Below are positions 45,661 to 54,092 of a stretch of 64,000 nt of DNA, piece by piece (position 1 is the first letter of the stretch; the number at the start of each line of letters is the position of its first letter). The notes beneath the pieces were generated by a model. The model worked only from the letters and a program-made list of their open reading frames with translations. It was not told where the DNA came from and searched no databases. This stretch comes from Acidobacteriota bacterium. GTDB lineage: Bacteria; Acidobacteriota; Thermoanaerobaculia; Multivoradales; JBCCEF01. The DNA lies in NCBI GenBank assembly GCA_039028635.1, contig JBCCHV010000031.1, positions 1 through 64,000 of the forward strand, in the 5' to 3' direction. The translations under genes and the position numbers were made by a program.

Positions 45661-47015
45661 CGTCACCCTTGGTCGATCGCTCGAGGCCGCCGGCGGCTGC
45701 CGCCGTCAAGCCGTTCCGCTTCCCGACCTTCGAGCGCCGGCGTTTGAGCTCGGGACTGACCGTCTTGGCGACCCGCCATCGCGGCAGCGCCCTCTATCGC
45801 CTGGAGCTCGACTTCCCCGCCGGCGCGGCCCTCAACGCACCGCGAGACGCCGGCCTCGCCACCTTCACGGCATTGCTTCTCGACGACGGCACCAGCTCAC
45901 GCAGCGCGCACCAAATCGCCACCACCGCGGAGCGTCTCGGTGCTCGCCTGGCGACCGGCGCCACCTGGGATGTCGGCTCCCTGTCGGTGGAGTTGCTCGC
46001 CCACCACCGCCAGCAAGGTTTGGCGCTCCTCGCCGAGCTGGCGACCGAGTCCGCCTTCCCGCAGGAAGAGATCGCTCGCTTGCGGGCCGATCGCGCCGCG
46101 GAGCTCATCCGCCTGACCTCGGATCCGGCCTTTCTCGCCCGCGATCGCTTCCGTCGAGTCGTCTACGGCGACCTTCCCTACGGCCGCTCTCCGATCGGAA
46201 CCGGCGGCAGCCTGGAACGCTTCGATCGCCAGCGGGTGGAGAGCTTCTTCCAGCGTCGATACAAGCTCTCCGGAGCTCTCGCGGTGGTGGTCGGCGACGA
46301 CGAGCCGGAAGCCCTGATCGAAGAGGTGGCGACCCTCTTCGATCGCCCGGGGGACCAGCCCTCGGGCTCGTCGACGGAGATCGTGCCGACTCCCCTGGGG
46401 CACACCCAGGTGCACCTGGTCGACCGGCCCGGTGCCGCCCAGACCCAGCTCTTGATGGGACACGCCGGCATCGCCCGCAGCGATGATCGCTTCGTGGCCA
46501 CAGCGGTTCTCACCTCGCTCCTCGGGGGCAAATTCACCAGCCGCATCAATCTCAATCTGCGGGAGCGACACGGCTACACCTACGGCGCCGCCTGCAGCCT
46601 CGCCGGCCGACGGGGACCGGGTCCCTGGACGGTCAGCACGGCGGTGGCCAACCCGGTCGCCGGCGCCGCCGCCACCCAGGTGCTCTACGAGCTGCAGCGC
46701 ATCCGCGACGAAGTGGTCGAGGTCGACGAGCTCGAAGACACGCAGAACTACCTGATCGGGGTCTTTCCCTACACCCTCCAGACGGTCGGCAACCTGGCCT
46801 TCCGCCTCGAGAACCTCGGCATCTACGATCTTCCCGACGACTACTACGACACCTACCCGGATCGCATTCGGGCGATCGATCGCGAGACCCTCCAGGCCAC
46901 CGCCCGCGAGGTTCTGCAGCCGGATCGCCTGGCGATCGTCGCCGTCGGCCCGGCGGCCGAGCTCGAGCCGCAGTTCGCCCCCCTCGGCCCGGTCACCGTC
47001 CACTCCCTCGAATAA
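45657..47015 (+). CDS. M16 peptidase-like protein, non-catalytic partner
   Basis: The 452-residue protein is homologous to the preceding M16 gene, but the zinc site is lost: the position of H-x-x-E-H reads GLATFTALLLDDGTSSRSAH. It keeps the Arg/Tyr-type substrate-binding block in the second half (GGKFTSRINLNLRERHGYTY). This catalytic/non-catalytic pairing is known for M16B heterodimers such as Sphingomonas and mitochondrial processing peptidase. Start: ATG at 45657, 4-bp overlap with the previous gene, indicating coupled, equimolar synthesis. It converges on the kinase gene with a 4-bp gap. Confidence 0.92.
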   Translation: MTSPLVDRSRPPAAAAVKPFRFPTFERRRLSSGLTVLATRHRGSALYRLELDFPAGAALNAPRDAGLATFTALLLDDGTSSRSAHQIATTAERLGARLATGATWDVGSLSVELLAHHRQQGLALLAELATESAFPQEEIARLRADRAAELIRLTSDPAFLARDRFRRVVYGDLPYGRSPIGTGGSLERFDRQRVESFFQRRYKLSGALAVVVGDDEPEALIEEVATLFDRPGDQPSGSSTEIVPTPLGHTQVHLVDRPGAAQTQLLMGHAGIARSDDRFVATAVLTSLLGGKFTSRINLNLRERHGYTYGAACSLAGRRGPGPWTVSTAVANPVAGAAATQVLYELQRIRDEVVEVDELEDTQNYLIGVFPYTLQTVGNLAFRLENLGIYDLPDDYYDTYPDRIRAIDRETLQATAREVLQPDRLAIVAVGPAAELEPQFAPLGPVTVHSLE

Positions 47016-47019
47016 GGCC

Positions 47020-48951
47020 TCAATCGATTTGTAGGCCGAGGCTGCCGTCCGCCGCCAGGCGGATGCGGAACCGAACGCTGCCCCCGGCAGGCAGTGTGGT
47101 GCGTGCTTCGCGCACCAGAGCCGGCGCCTCGGGACGGCTGACCTCCACCCGCAAGCGCTGCTGGCCGGCCGGCACCCGCACCGGCGGCGCGGTGATCTTG
47201 CCGCTCTGGGGAATCTTCTTCTTGCGGAACAGGCCGCCCTTCTCATAGAAGGCGAAGGCACGGCGATAGACCTCCTCGCCGTTGGCCGTGATCACCAACG
47301 TTCCCTCCGGGAGATCGGTGGTGAACTCGATCGCCATCGTCGCCGGCGCCACCGCCTGGGGAGCCGTCGCCGGCCGGCGATTGGTCGGCGAGCGCATCGT
47401 CGAGGGCCGGCGACGCGGCGTCACCGGTTGACGACCGGGGCTGGTCACCGCCGTCGAGGCAGCGGTTTCGCGCTCCAGGGCGTCGGTGGCGGCGGCGAGG
47501 ATCTCGGCCGCCTCGGCATGGTCCGGATCGAGCTCCAAGACCGCCGTCGCCGAGGCCCGAGCCTCGAGGTAGCGCTTGTCCTCGAGGGCCTGGCGAGCCG
47601 CCTCGAGCTGGGTCGCCAGGAGCTCGCCCTCGTCGACGGAGCGCCGAGCATCGTTGGCGAGGGCCCGCACCCGCGCCGGGTCCGGCGCCAGGCGCTCGGC
47701 CCGTCGAAAGGCCTGCGAGGCGGCCCCCGCGCGGCCGGCCGCGAGATGGCGGCGCCCCTCCTTCATCAAGGTCAGGTACTGGGCCCGCATGCGATGCTGA
47801 GAATCCTCCGGAGGAACCTCGGGAATCTGACCGCGCGCCCAGAGAACCAGCGCACCGAAGACCAGCAACGCCGCGCCGGCAGCGACGGCACCGACTTTGA
47901 CACGACGTCCGCGGTCCCCTCCGGAAACCGGCAAGAGCTGCCGCAGGCGCTCGCCCCAGAGGGTGGTCGCGGCGGTTTTCGAAGGCGGCGCCGAGGCCGC
48001 TGCAGGGCGGCTTTCGGGCAGCGACGGAGTCACCGTCGGGGCGACCGGCGCGGCGGCCGGGGTGGCGGGCACCGGTTTCGAGGGCGCTGCCGGCGACGGC
48101 GCCGTGCCGAGGTGCTCGTCGATCACCCGGCGCAGCTCGACCGCCAGCTCGCCGGCGGCGTCGTAACGTCGCGCCGGGCTCTTCTCGAGGGCCTTGCCGA
48201 GAACCTGCGTCAAGCCACTCGGCAGGCCCGCGACATGCTCTTCGAGGGGCGTGAACTCGTCGTACACGATGCGGTGCGTGACGGTGGTCAGATTTTCTCC
48301 CTGGAAGGGCTTCTTGCGAGTCAGCAGCTCGTAGACGATGACCCCGAGGGAAAAAATGTCGGCGCGATGATCGACCTCCTGCCCCTGAACCTGCTCCGGA
48401 GCCATGTAGTTCGGGGTGCCGAGCATCTGGCCGTCCTGGGTCAGGTTCGAGGTGTTGATGCGCGCAATCCCGAAATCGGCGATCTTGGTCTGCTTGTCCG
48501 GAGTGATCAGGACATTGGCCGGCTTGACGTCGCGATGCACCACCCCTTTCGAATGGGCATAGTCGAGGGCATCGGCGATCTGGCCGACGATGTCGCCGAT
48601 GAACGGCAGATCGACCGGATCACCGCGCCGCAGAATGTCCTTGAGATTGGTGCCCTCGACATACTCCATGGCGATGAAGGCACCACCTCCGCCGCCGGCT
48701 TCGGCGACGTCGTGGATGGTGACGATGCCCGGATGCTGCGACAGGATGCCGGCGCTCTGGGCCTCGCGGATGAAGCGTGAGCGTAGCTGCCGCAGCTCCT
48801 CCGAATCGGCAGCGTAGCTGAGCTGAAAAGTCTTCAGGGCCACCAGGCGACCGATCAGCGGATCCTTCGCCAGGTAAACCACACCCATGGCACCGCGACC
48901 GAGCTCCCGCAGGACCTCGTACCGGCCGAGACGATTCGATGAAGACGACAT
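47020..48951 (-). CDS. PknB-type transmembrane serine/threonine kinase
   Basis: The 643-residue protein has a complete Hanks-type kinase domain: P-loop GRGAMGVVYLA, Lys in VALKTF, VVHRDVKPANVL, DFG in IADFGIAR, TPNYMAPEQ, and the DIFSLGVIVYELL helix. A Pro/Ala-rich linker (about 280-335) is followed by one membrane helix (VGAVAAGAALLVFGALVLWA, about 350-370). The extracytoplasmic part has TPR-like helices (HLAAGRAGAASQAFRRAERL, YLEARASATAVLELDPDHAE) and a small beta domain at the C-terminus (EFTTDLPEGTLVITANGEEV). Ligand and targets are unknown. Start: ATG at 48951; the open frame beyond it is antisense to the EF-G-like gene. Confidence 0.93.
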   Translation of the reverse strand: MSSSSNRLGRYEVLRELGRGAMGVVYLAKDPLIGRLVALKTFQLSYAADSEELRQLRSRFIREAQSAGILSQHPGIVTIHDVAEAGGGGGAFIAMEYVEGTNLKDILRRGDPVDLPFIGDIVGQIADALDYAHSKGVVHRDVKPANVLITPDKQTKIADFGIARINTSNLTQDGQMLGTPNYMAPEQVQGQEVDHRADIFSLGVIVYELLTRKKPFQGENLTTVTHRIVYDEFTPLEEHVAGLPSGLTQVLGKALEKSPARRYDAAGELAVELRRVIDEHLGTAPSPAAPSKPVPATPAAAPVAPTVTPSLPESRPAAASAPPSKTAATTLWGERLRQLLPVSGGDRGRRVKVGAVAAGAALLVFGALVLWARGQIPEVPPEDSQHRMRAQYLTLMKEGRRHLAAGRAGAASQAFRRAERLAPDPARVRALANDARRSVDEGELLATQLEAARQALEDKRYLEARASATAVLELDPDHAEAAEILAAATDALERETAASTAVTSPGRQPVTPRRRPSTMRSPTNRRPATAPQAVAPATMAIEFTTDLPEGTLVITANGEEVYRRAFAFYEKGGLFRKKKIPQSGKITAPPVRVPAGQQRLRVEVSRPEAPALVREARTTLPAGGSVRFRIRLAADGSLGLQID

Positions 48952-49164
48952 ATTCAGCGTTCGGGAGGGAACATCCGATTGTAGGGGGCGAAGGTCCCTC
49001 GCGTCAAACCCGAAAGCCCCGCTCAACAACACGTAAATCCATGCAGAGTCAGTGCTTAGATGCACCCCACCGGGACCGTCAAAAAGGCCCTCCAGGGTGG
49101 TATATGCTTGGCCTCTTACTTTCGCTGAAGAGAGGCCGTCTGGGGAACCACGAGGAGGCGCGGA

Positions 49165-51246
49165 ATGCAGGTCGACAGCTCGGAGAAGATTCGAAATCTC
49201 GCTGTAGCAGGCCATAACGACACCGGCAAAACCACCCTGATCAGCGCTCTGCTCTATGCCGGTGGCGCCGTCAACCGCATGAGCAAGGTCGAAGACGGAA
49301 ACACCGTCACCGACTTCGATTCCGAAGAGATCGAACGCGGCATCTCCATCTCCCTCGCCCCCTGCTTCGTCCCCTGGCAAAAACACAAGATCAACCTCAT
49401 CGACTGCCCCGGCTACGGCATCTTTTTCCCCGAGACCCGATCCGCCATTGCGGCCACCGATGCGGTCTTGCTCTGCATCAACGCCGTCGGCGGCGTCGAG
49501 GTGACCACCGAGAAGGTGTGGGCCAAGGCCGCCGATCACGAGCGGCCGGTGCTGATCAATCTCACCAAGATGGACCGCGAGCGAGCCAACTTCGAAGAGG
49601 TCGTGGAAGACCTGCGAAAAAGCTTCGGCCGCAGCGTCGCTCCGATCCAAATCCCGATCGGAAAAGAGCACGATTTCGCCGGCGTCGTCGACCTGCTGAC
49701 CGGCAAGGCTCACTACTTCGATCGCGACGGCAACGGCAAGGGACGAGTCGAAGATCCGCCGGAAGAGCTCGCCGACGCCATCGAAGAATGGCGCAACCAG
49801 CTGATCGAGGCCATTGCCGAAACCGACGAGTTCCTGATGGAGGAATTCTTCGAGAAGGGCACCCTCACCGAGGAGGAGCTGGTCAAAGGTCTGCGCTCGG
49901 CGGTGAAAAACCGTTCGATCTTTCCATTGACGATGACCTCCGGCGCCCATGGCATCGGTCCGTCGGCGCTGCTCGACACGGTCGTCGATCTCGCCCCATC
50001 GCCGCTGAGCCGGACCTTCGAAGCCAAGGACGTTGGCGGCGAAACGATCGAGATCAGCGGCGGTGACGAGACCGTTTCGGTGTTGGTCTTCAAGACCCTC
50101 TCGGACCCCTTCAGCGGCCGGATCTCGATTCTGCGAGTGGCCAGCGGAACCTTGCATTCGGACTCTCCCTACTGGAATCCGCGCCTCGAGAGTCTGGAGA
50201 AGGTCGGCCATCTACTTAGCCTCCAGGGCAAGCAGGGCACCCAGGTTCCCCATCTGGTGGCGGGCGACATCGGCGGCGTCGCCAAGCTCAAGAATTCGGT
50301 CACCGGCGACACCCTTTGCGCCAAGGAAAAGCCCCTGACCCTGCCCTGGATCCGCCTGCCGATTCCCGCCATGTCCTTCGCCATCGAGCCCAAGGCCAAG
50401 GGTGACGAGGAGAAGATCGGAGAAGCCCTCAACCGCCTCAAAGAGGAGGACATCAGCCTGCAGGCGGGGCGGGACTCGGAGACCAACGAGTTCCTGCTCT
50501 CGGGGTCCGGCGGCCGCCATGCGGAGATCACCGTCGCCAAGCTGAAGAGCCGTTTCAACGTCGAGGTGATCCTCCATCCGCCCAAGATTCCCTATCGCGA
50601 GACCATCAAGGTGCCGGCCGATGGCCACGGCCGCCACAAGAAGCAGAGCGGTGGGCGCGGTCAGTTCGCCGACTGCAAGATCCGCATCGAACCGATGGAG
50701 CGCGGCGACGACTTCGATTTCATCGACGAGATCTTCGGTGGGGCGATCCCTCAGAACTATCGCCCGGCGGTCGAAAAGGGTATTCAGGAAGCGCGCCACA
50801 AGGGATTTCTCGCCGGCTTCCCGATGGTCGACTTCCGGGTTCGCCTGAAGGACGGCCAGTACCACGATGTCGATTCGTCCGAAATGGCCTTCAAGGTGGC
50901 CGGCTCGCTGGCTTACAAGGACGCCATGAGCAAGGCCAAGGCGACCATCCTCGAGCCCATGATGTCGGTCGAGATCACCACCAGCGAAGAGTTCACCGGC
51001 GACGTCATCGGCGACCTCTCGCAGCGCCGTGGCCGCCCCCAGGGGATGGACGTCAAGAACGAGAAGCAGGTGATCCAGGCGGTGGCGCCGATGTCCGAGA
51101 TGCTCGACTACGCCCGCGCCCTGCGGGCCATCACGCAAGGCCGATCGAGCTTCACCATGGACTTCTCGCACTATGAAGAGCTGCCCCATCAAGAGCAGGA
51201 GAAGCTGATCGCCGAGCGCCGTCGCGAAGAGGAAGCGGAAGGCTGA
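49165..51246 (+). CDS. EF-G-like translational GTPase (FusA2-type)
   Basis: The 693-residue protein has EF-G domain order. G1 is VAGHNDTGKTTL, switch I is ERGISISLAP, and G3 is DCPGY with Tyr in place of the catalytic His of DTPGH. G4 is NLTKMD, and domains II-V follow with GRGQFADCKIRIEP and FMDFSHYEELP-type ends. The altered G1 and G3 place it in the EF-G-like paralog group found beside a canonical EF-G, not the main elongation factor. Its function is unsettled (ribosome rescue, recycling or stress). It lacks the usual str-operon neighbours. Start: GAGGAGG seven bases before the ATG at 49165. A terminator-like hairpin follows. Confidence 0.9.
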   Translation: MQVDSSEKIRNLAVAGHNDTGKTTLISALLYAGGAVNRMSKVEDGNTVTDFDSEEIERGISISLAPCFVPWQKHKINLIDCPGYGIFFPETRSAIAATDAVLLCINAVGGVEVTTEKVWAKAADHERPVLINLTKMDRERANFEEVVEDLRKSFGRSVAPIQIPIGKEHDFAGVVDLLTGKAHYFDRDGNGKGRVEDPPEELADAIEEWRNQLIEAIAETDEFLMEEFFEKGTLTEEELVKGLRSAVKNRSIFPLTMTSGAHGIGPSALLDTVVDLAPSPLSRTFEAKDVGGETIEISGGDETVSVLVFKTLSDPFSGRISILRVASGTLHSDSPYWNPRLESLEKVGHLLSLQGKQGTQVPHLVAGDIGGVAKLKNSVTGDTLCAKEKPLTLPWIRLPIPAMSFAIEPKAKGDEEKIGEALNRLKEEDISLQAGRDSETNEFLLSGSGGRHAEITVAKLKSRFNVEVILHPPKIPYRETIKVPADGHGRHKKQSGGRGQFADCKIRIEPMERGDDFDFIDEIFGGAIPQNYRPAVEKGIQEARHKGFLAGFPMVDFRVRLKDGQYHDVDSSEMAFKVAGSLAYKDAMSKAKATILEPMMSVEITTSEEFTGDVIGDLSQRRGRPQGMDVKNEKQVIQAVAPMSEMLDYARALRAITQGRSSFTMDFSHYEELPHQEQEKLIAERRREEEAEG

Positions 51247-51277
51247 CTCCGAGCCGAATGGCTGGCTCGCCGATTTC

Positions 51278-51310
51278 GATCCCGCGCTGCGCGAGTGGCG
51301 CGGGATCTTT
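51278..51310 (+). terminator. Terminator-like hairpin after the EF-G-like gene
   Basis: A perfect 10-bp stem, GATCCCGCGC (51278-51287) with 51298-51307, encloses a 10-base loop and is followed by TTT then GCGTT. It begins 31 bp after the stop codon and ends 25 bp before the M50 protease start. Confidence 0.65.
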
Positions 51311-51334
51311 GCGTTGCCGTCCGATGGAGATCCG

Positions 51335-52054
51335 ATGATGGACCCGGCCCTGCAAGAACAGATCATGCTCGGGGTCGCCTGGTACGCGGTCTTCCTGCTC
51401 TCCCTGACGCTGCACGAAGCCGCCCACGCCTTCGCCGCCTTGCGCCTCGGAGACCCGACCGCCTATCACGGTGGTCAGGTCACCCTCAATCCGGTGCCCC
51501 ACATACGGCGATCGCCCTTCGGCACGGTGATCGTGCCCCTGCTGGTCTTCGCCACCAGCGGCTGGATGATCGGCTGGGCCAGCGCGCCTTACGACCCGGT
51601 TTGGGCACGGCGCTACCCGCGGCGCGAAGCGATCATGGCTCTCGCCGGCCCGCTGGCCAATCTGCTGCTGGTCTTGCTCGCCGGCACCGCCATCGTGCTG
51701 GGTTTGGCGATGGGCTGGTTCGTGGCACCGCAGTCGGTGACCTTCGGCATGCTCACCGAAGCCGCCTCCCCCGGCCTGGCATCGGGAGCGGCGATGGTGC
51801 TGTCGATCCTGTTCGGCCTCAACCTTCTGCTCTTCGTTTTCAATCTGATCCCGCTGCCACCCCTCGACGGCAGCTCGGTGATCACGCTGTTGATGCCGGA
51901 GGAAACGGCCATGCGCTACCGCGACTTCCTCGCCGGTCAGCCGGGCCTCGCCCTGGTCGGACTGCTCATCGCCTGGCGCCTGTTCAACCCGGTCTTCGAT
52001 CGCGTCTTCCTCATCGCCCTCAAGCTGCTCTACCCCGGCGTCGACTACCAGTAG
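51335..52054 (+). CDS. M50 family intramembrane zinc metalloprotease (site-2 protease type)
   Basis: The 239-residue multi-pass membrane protein has the zinc motif LTLHEAAHAFAA in the first helix and the second motif NLIPLPPLDGSS in a later helix, as in the compact S2P/Rv2625-like subgroup without PDZ or CBS domains. Five or six hydrophobic segments are visible (for example IVPLLVFATSGWMIGWA and LANLLLVLLAGTAIVLGLAM). It would cleave membrane-embedded helices; the substrate is unknown. Start: ATG at 51335, with GGAG six bases upstream. It lies downstream of the EF-G-like gene, separated by the hairpin. Confidence 0.88.
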   Translation: MMDPALQEQIMLGVAWYAVFLLSLTLHEAAHAFAALRLGDPTAYHGGQVTLNPVPHIRRSPFGTVIVPLLVFATSGWMIGWASAPYDPVWARRYPRREAIMALAGPLANLLLVLLAGTAIVLGLAMGWFVAPQSVTFGMLTEAASPGLASGAAMVLSILFGLNLLLFVFNLIPLPPLDGSSVITLLMPEETAMRYRDFLAGQPGLALVGLLIAWRLFNPVFDRVFLIALKLLYPGVDYQ

Positions 52055-52092
52055 ACCGGCGCCCGCCTCTGATTCGAGCCGCAGCGACCACG

Positions 52093-52117
52093 AAAAAGGG
52101 CCGCCCGCAGGCGGCCC
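52093..52117 (-). terminator. Rho-independent terminator of secreted paralog 1
   Basis: Read on the minus strand, GGGCCGCC (52110-52117) and GGCGGCCC (52098-52105) form an 8-bp stem with a 4-base loop, followed by TTTTT (52093-52097). It is almost identical to the terminator at 53052-53076. Confidence 0.85.
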
Positions 52118-52192
52118 TCAGAAGCCGAACCTTGCTCGAGCTTCAGCGGCGGTCCGGCACTCTGGTCGGCATTACGAGCTCAGAAAAGAACC

Positions 52193-52798
52193 TCAGCCCG
52201 GCGGCAAGACGACGACCAGCCGAGTCTCCGCAACCCGTACGAAGTGGTTGTGGTCCGGGGTCGGATTGCCGAGGGCGTCGGACGAGCTGGTCGCCCAAAC
52301 GCCGTCCTTGCGCAGTGCCTGGACGAAGTCCCACGGCGAGACCTCCGGATCGAGGGTGACATCGAGGACGAAATGGTTCGATGCACCGGCGTCTATCGAG
52401 GCCGTCACGCGCGTCAGATAGCCATGCCAGTTGGTGTCGTCGGCGGCCAATCCAAGGTCCTCGGCGAGATCGGCGATCTCACGACCGGGGGTCTTGGCGG
52501 ACCGGAAGTCCACCCAGCTCAGGGGCTCACCGGAGGCGGTGTCGTAGTTGATCACGCGGGTGACCGCCAGCAGTCCCTCCACCGGTGGCAAGGCCACGAT
52601 GCAGGAGTCGTTGGGGTCGACTTCGGTGGTTTCATAGCCCTTGAAGACGATCTTCGCCTTGTTCGGCCCATCGAACTCCACCGTCGTGGTGCCTGTGAAC
52701 CCATTTGGGTCGATCACAGGTCCCATACAGCCGAAGACGGCAGGAGCAGCGAAGAGAGCGATGGCGGAAGCAATCGCGATGCGGGTGAATAAACTCAT
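52193..52798 (-). CDS. Secreted protein of a tandem paralogous family, copy 1
   Basis: The 201-residue protein has a Sec signal (MSLFTRIAIASAIALFAAPA, cleavage before CMGP). The mature part is shared with the two neighbouring paralogs: KGYETTEVDPNDSCIVALPP, NYDTASGEPLSWVDFRS, TNWHGYLTRVTASIDAG, NHFVLDVTLDPEVSPWDF and TSSSDALGNPTPDHNHF. It looks like one all-beta domain with a helix near PGREIADLAEDLGL. The residue after cleavage is Cys, but the A-F-x-C context is a poor lipobox. No known family is recognised. Start: AAGGAGAG precedes the ATG at 52798. A sigma-70 promoter and a strong terminator bracket it. Confidence 0.75.
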   Translation of the reverse strand: MSLFTRIAIASAIALFAAPAVFGCMGPVIDPNGFTGTTTVEFDGPNKAKIVFKGYETTEVDPNDSCIVALPPVEGLLAVTRVINYDTASGEPLSWVDFRSAKTPGREIADLAEDLGLAADDTNWHGYLTRVTASIDAGASNHFVLDVTLDPEVSPWDFVQALRKDGVWATSSSDALGNPTPDHNHFVRVAETRLVVVLPPG

Positions 52799-52843
52799 CA
52801 GTCTCTCCTTTTGAATCGAGTGGGGAGATTCCCACCTATCAAA

Positions 52844-52871
52844 AGGATATACATAATTTTTAAAACGTCAA
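52844..52871 (-). promoter_or_regulatory. Promoter of secreted paralog 1
   Basis: Minus strand TTGACG (52866-52871), 16-bp AT-rich spacer, TATCCT (52844-52849). The same spacing and an AT-rich spacer are found before paralogs 2 and 3. The rest of the 52799-53149 gap contains the paralog 2 terminator and no gene. Confidence 0.65.
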
Positions 52872-53051
52872 TAGTAACTGTTTAAACGAATTCGCATTTC
52901 CGGCGATCCGGCAGGCCGCCCACGCTCGACGAGCACTGCACGAGGGGCAGCAAACGACGGCCTCCGCCAGAAGCCTGAATGATCAGAAAGGGCTCCCCAA
53001 TCGGGCTCCGTCGGTGACCGTTTCAATCCCGGCGACGCGGCGTGGGAAACG

Positions 53052-53076
53052 AAAAAGGGCCGCCCGCGGGCGGCCC
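53052..53076 (-). terminator. Rho-independent terminator of secreted paralog 2
   Basis: Minus-strand stem GGGCCGCC (53069-53076) with GGCGGCCC (53057-53064), loop CGCG, followed by TTTTT (53052-53056). Near-identical to the terminator of paralog 1, as expected from a whole-unit duplication. Confidence 0.85.
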
Positions 53077-53149
53077 TCGGCGACCTGACTCTGCTGGAAT
53101 CTCAGCAGAAGTCCGGCACTTGGGTCGACTTCATGAAGTCGCCACAGCC

Positions 53150-53761
53150 TCAGTTCGGCGGGAAGGTCACCACCAGCTCCGTATCCGCAACCCGCAGGAA
53201 GTGGTTGTGGTCCGGGGTCGGATTGCCGAGCGCGTCGGACGAGCTCGTGGCCCAGACTCCATCCTCGCGCAGCGACTGGACAAACTCCCAAGGCGTGACA
53301 TCCGGATCGAGAGTGACATCGAGGACGAAGTGGTTCGGTGAACCGGCTTCGACGGAGGCGGTCACGCGGGTCAGGAAGCCGTGCCAGTTGGTGTCGTCGG
53401 CGGCCAGGCCGAGATCCTCGGCGATGTCGGCGATCTCGCGACCGGGTGTCTTGGAGGACCGGAAGTCGACCCAGCTCAGGGGCTCACCGGTGGCGGTGTC
53501 ATAGTTGATCACGCGATTGACCGCCAACAGGCCGTCCACCGGCGGCAAGGCCACGATGCAGGAGTCGTTGGGTTCGACTTCCGTGGTCTCGTAGCCCTTG
53601 AAGGAGATCTGCGCCTTGCCCGGCTCGACGAAGTTGACGGTGGTCGTCGGAGTTCCACCCTCGGTGGGAATGATGATGATGATGATCATGCAGGCGAAGG
53701 CGGAGGGGGCAGCGAAGAGGGCGATGGCGCAGGCGATGGCGGTGCGGATGAGTGACTTCAT
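53150..53761 (-). CDS. Secreted protein of a tandem paralogous family, copy 2 (poly-Ile)
   Basis: The 203-residue protein is the closest relative of copy 1: same signal peptide type (MKSLIRTAIACAIALFAAPS), and near-identical YETTEVEPNDSCIVALPPVD, TNWHGFLTRVTAS and TSSSDALGNPTPDHNHF blocks. It differs right after the predicted cleavage: the mature N-terminus is CMIIIIIIPTEGG, six isoleucines encoded by an ATC/ATT triplet run. Such a hydrophobic run at a mature N-terminus is odd and could extend the membrane segment. Start: AAGGAGAG before the ATG at 53761; the in-frame extension to 53908 runs through its promoter. Confidence 0.75.
   Translation of the reverse strand: MKSLIRTAIACAIALFAAPSAFACMIIIIIIPTEGGTPTTTVNFVEPGKAQISFKGYETTEVEPNDSCIVALPPVDGLLAVNRVINYDTATGEPLSWVDFRSSKTPGREIADIAEDLGLAADDTNWHGFLTRVTASVEAGSPNHFVLDVTLDPDVTPWEFVQSLREDGVWATSSSDALGNPTPDHNHFLRVADTELVVTFPPN
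53668..53690. repeat. GAT trinucleotide run inside secreted paralog 2
   Basis: Consecutive GAT triplets (read as ATC/ATT Ile codons on the minus strand) encode the hexa-isoleucine stretch. The other two paralogs lack it. Slipped-strand changes in copy number would alter the number of isoleucines in frame. Confidence 0.75.
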
Positions 53762-53807
53762 CAATCTCTCCTTTTCAAAAGCAGCGGGCTCATTCCCACT
53801 CGCCGAA

Positions 53808-53835
53808 ATAATATCCAGATTTTTCGAAATGTCAA
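53808..53835 (-). promoter_or_regulatory. Promoter of secreted paralog 2
   Basis: Minus strand TTGACA (53830-53835), 16-bp spacer, TATTAT (53808-53813), close to consensus. The transcribed leader shares GGCGAGTGGGAATGAGCCC with paralog 3. Confidence 0.75.
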
Positions 53836-54042
53836 TAATGCATAAATAAAGATAGCCCTCCCGGTGGCCCGGATTCCGCGACCAAGGAAGCAGGGCCTCA
53901 CGGGGCATAGGAGAGCGTGCACGAGGGCTCTTGCCCGTCGCCTCGCGGCACCTGCAGCTGGCCGGGAGGAGTGCACATCCCTTCGAGGGTCATCGGCCTC
54001 GTGCCGTCCATCCTCGAGTCAGTCCTGGCAAGTTTTGGGGGT

Positions 54043-54079
54043 GGAGCCGGAGGTGCCCCTCGACGGACACTCCGGCTCC
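54043..54079 (-). terminator. Possible terminator of secreted paralog 3
   Basis: A perfect 10-bp stem (54043-54052 GGAGCCGGAG with 54070-54079) begins 13 bp after the stop codon of paralog 3. No T-run follows, unlike the terminators of paralogs 1 and 2. Confidence 0.4.
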
Positions 54080-54092
54080 GAAGAGAGGATGG

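Noticed and set aside
48952-50211. An N-terminal extension of the Ser/Thr kinase frame by 420 codons
   Set aside because: It runs antisense through the EF-G-like gene, and the kinase P-loop begins normally after the ATG at 48951.
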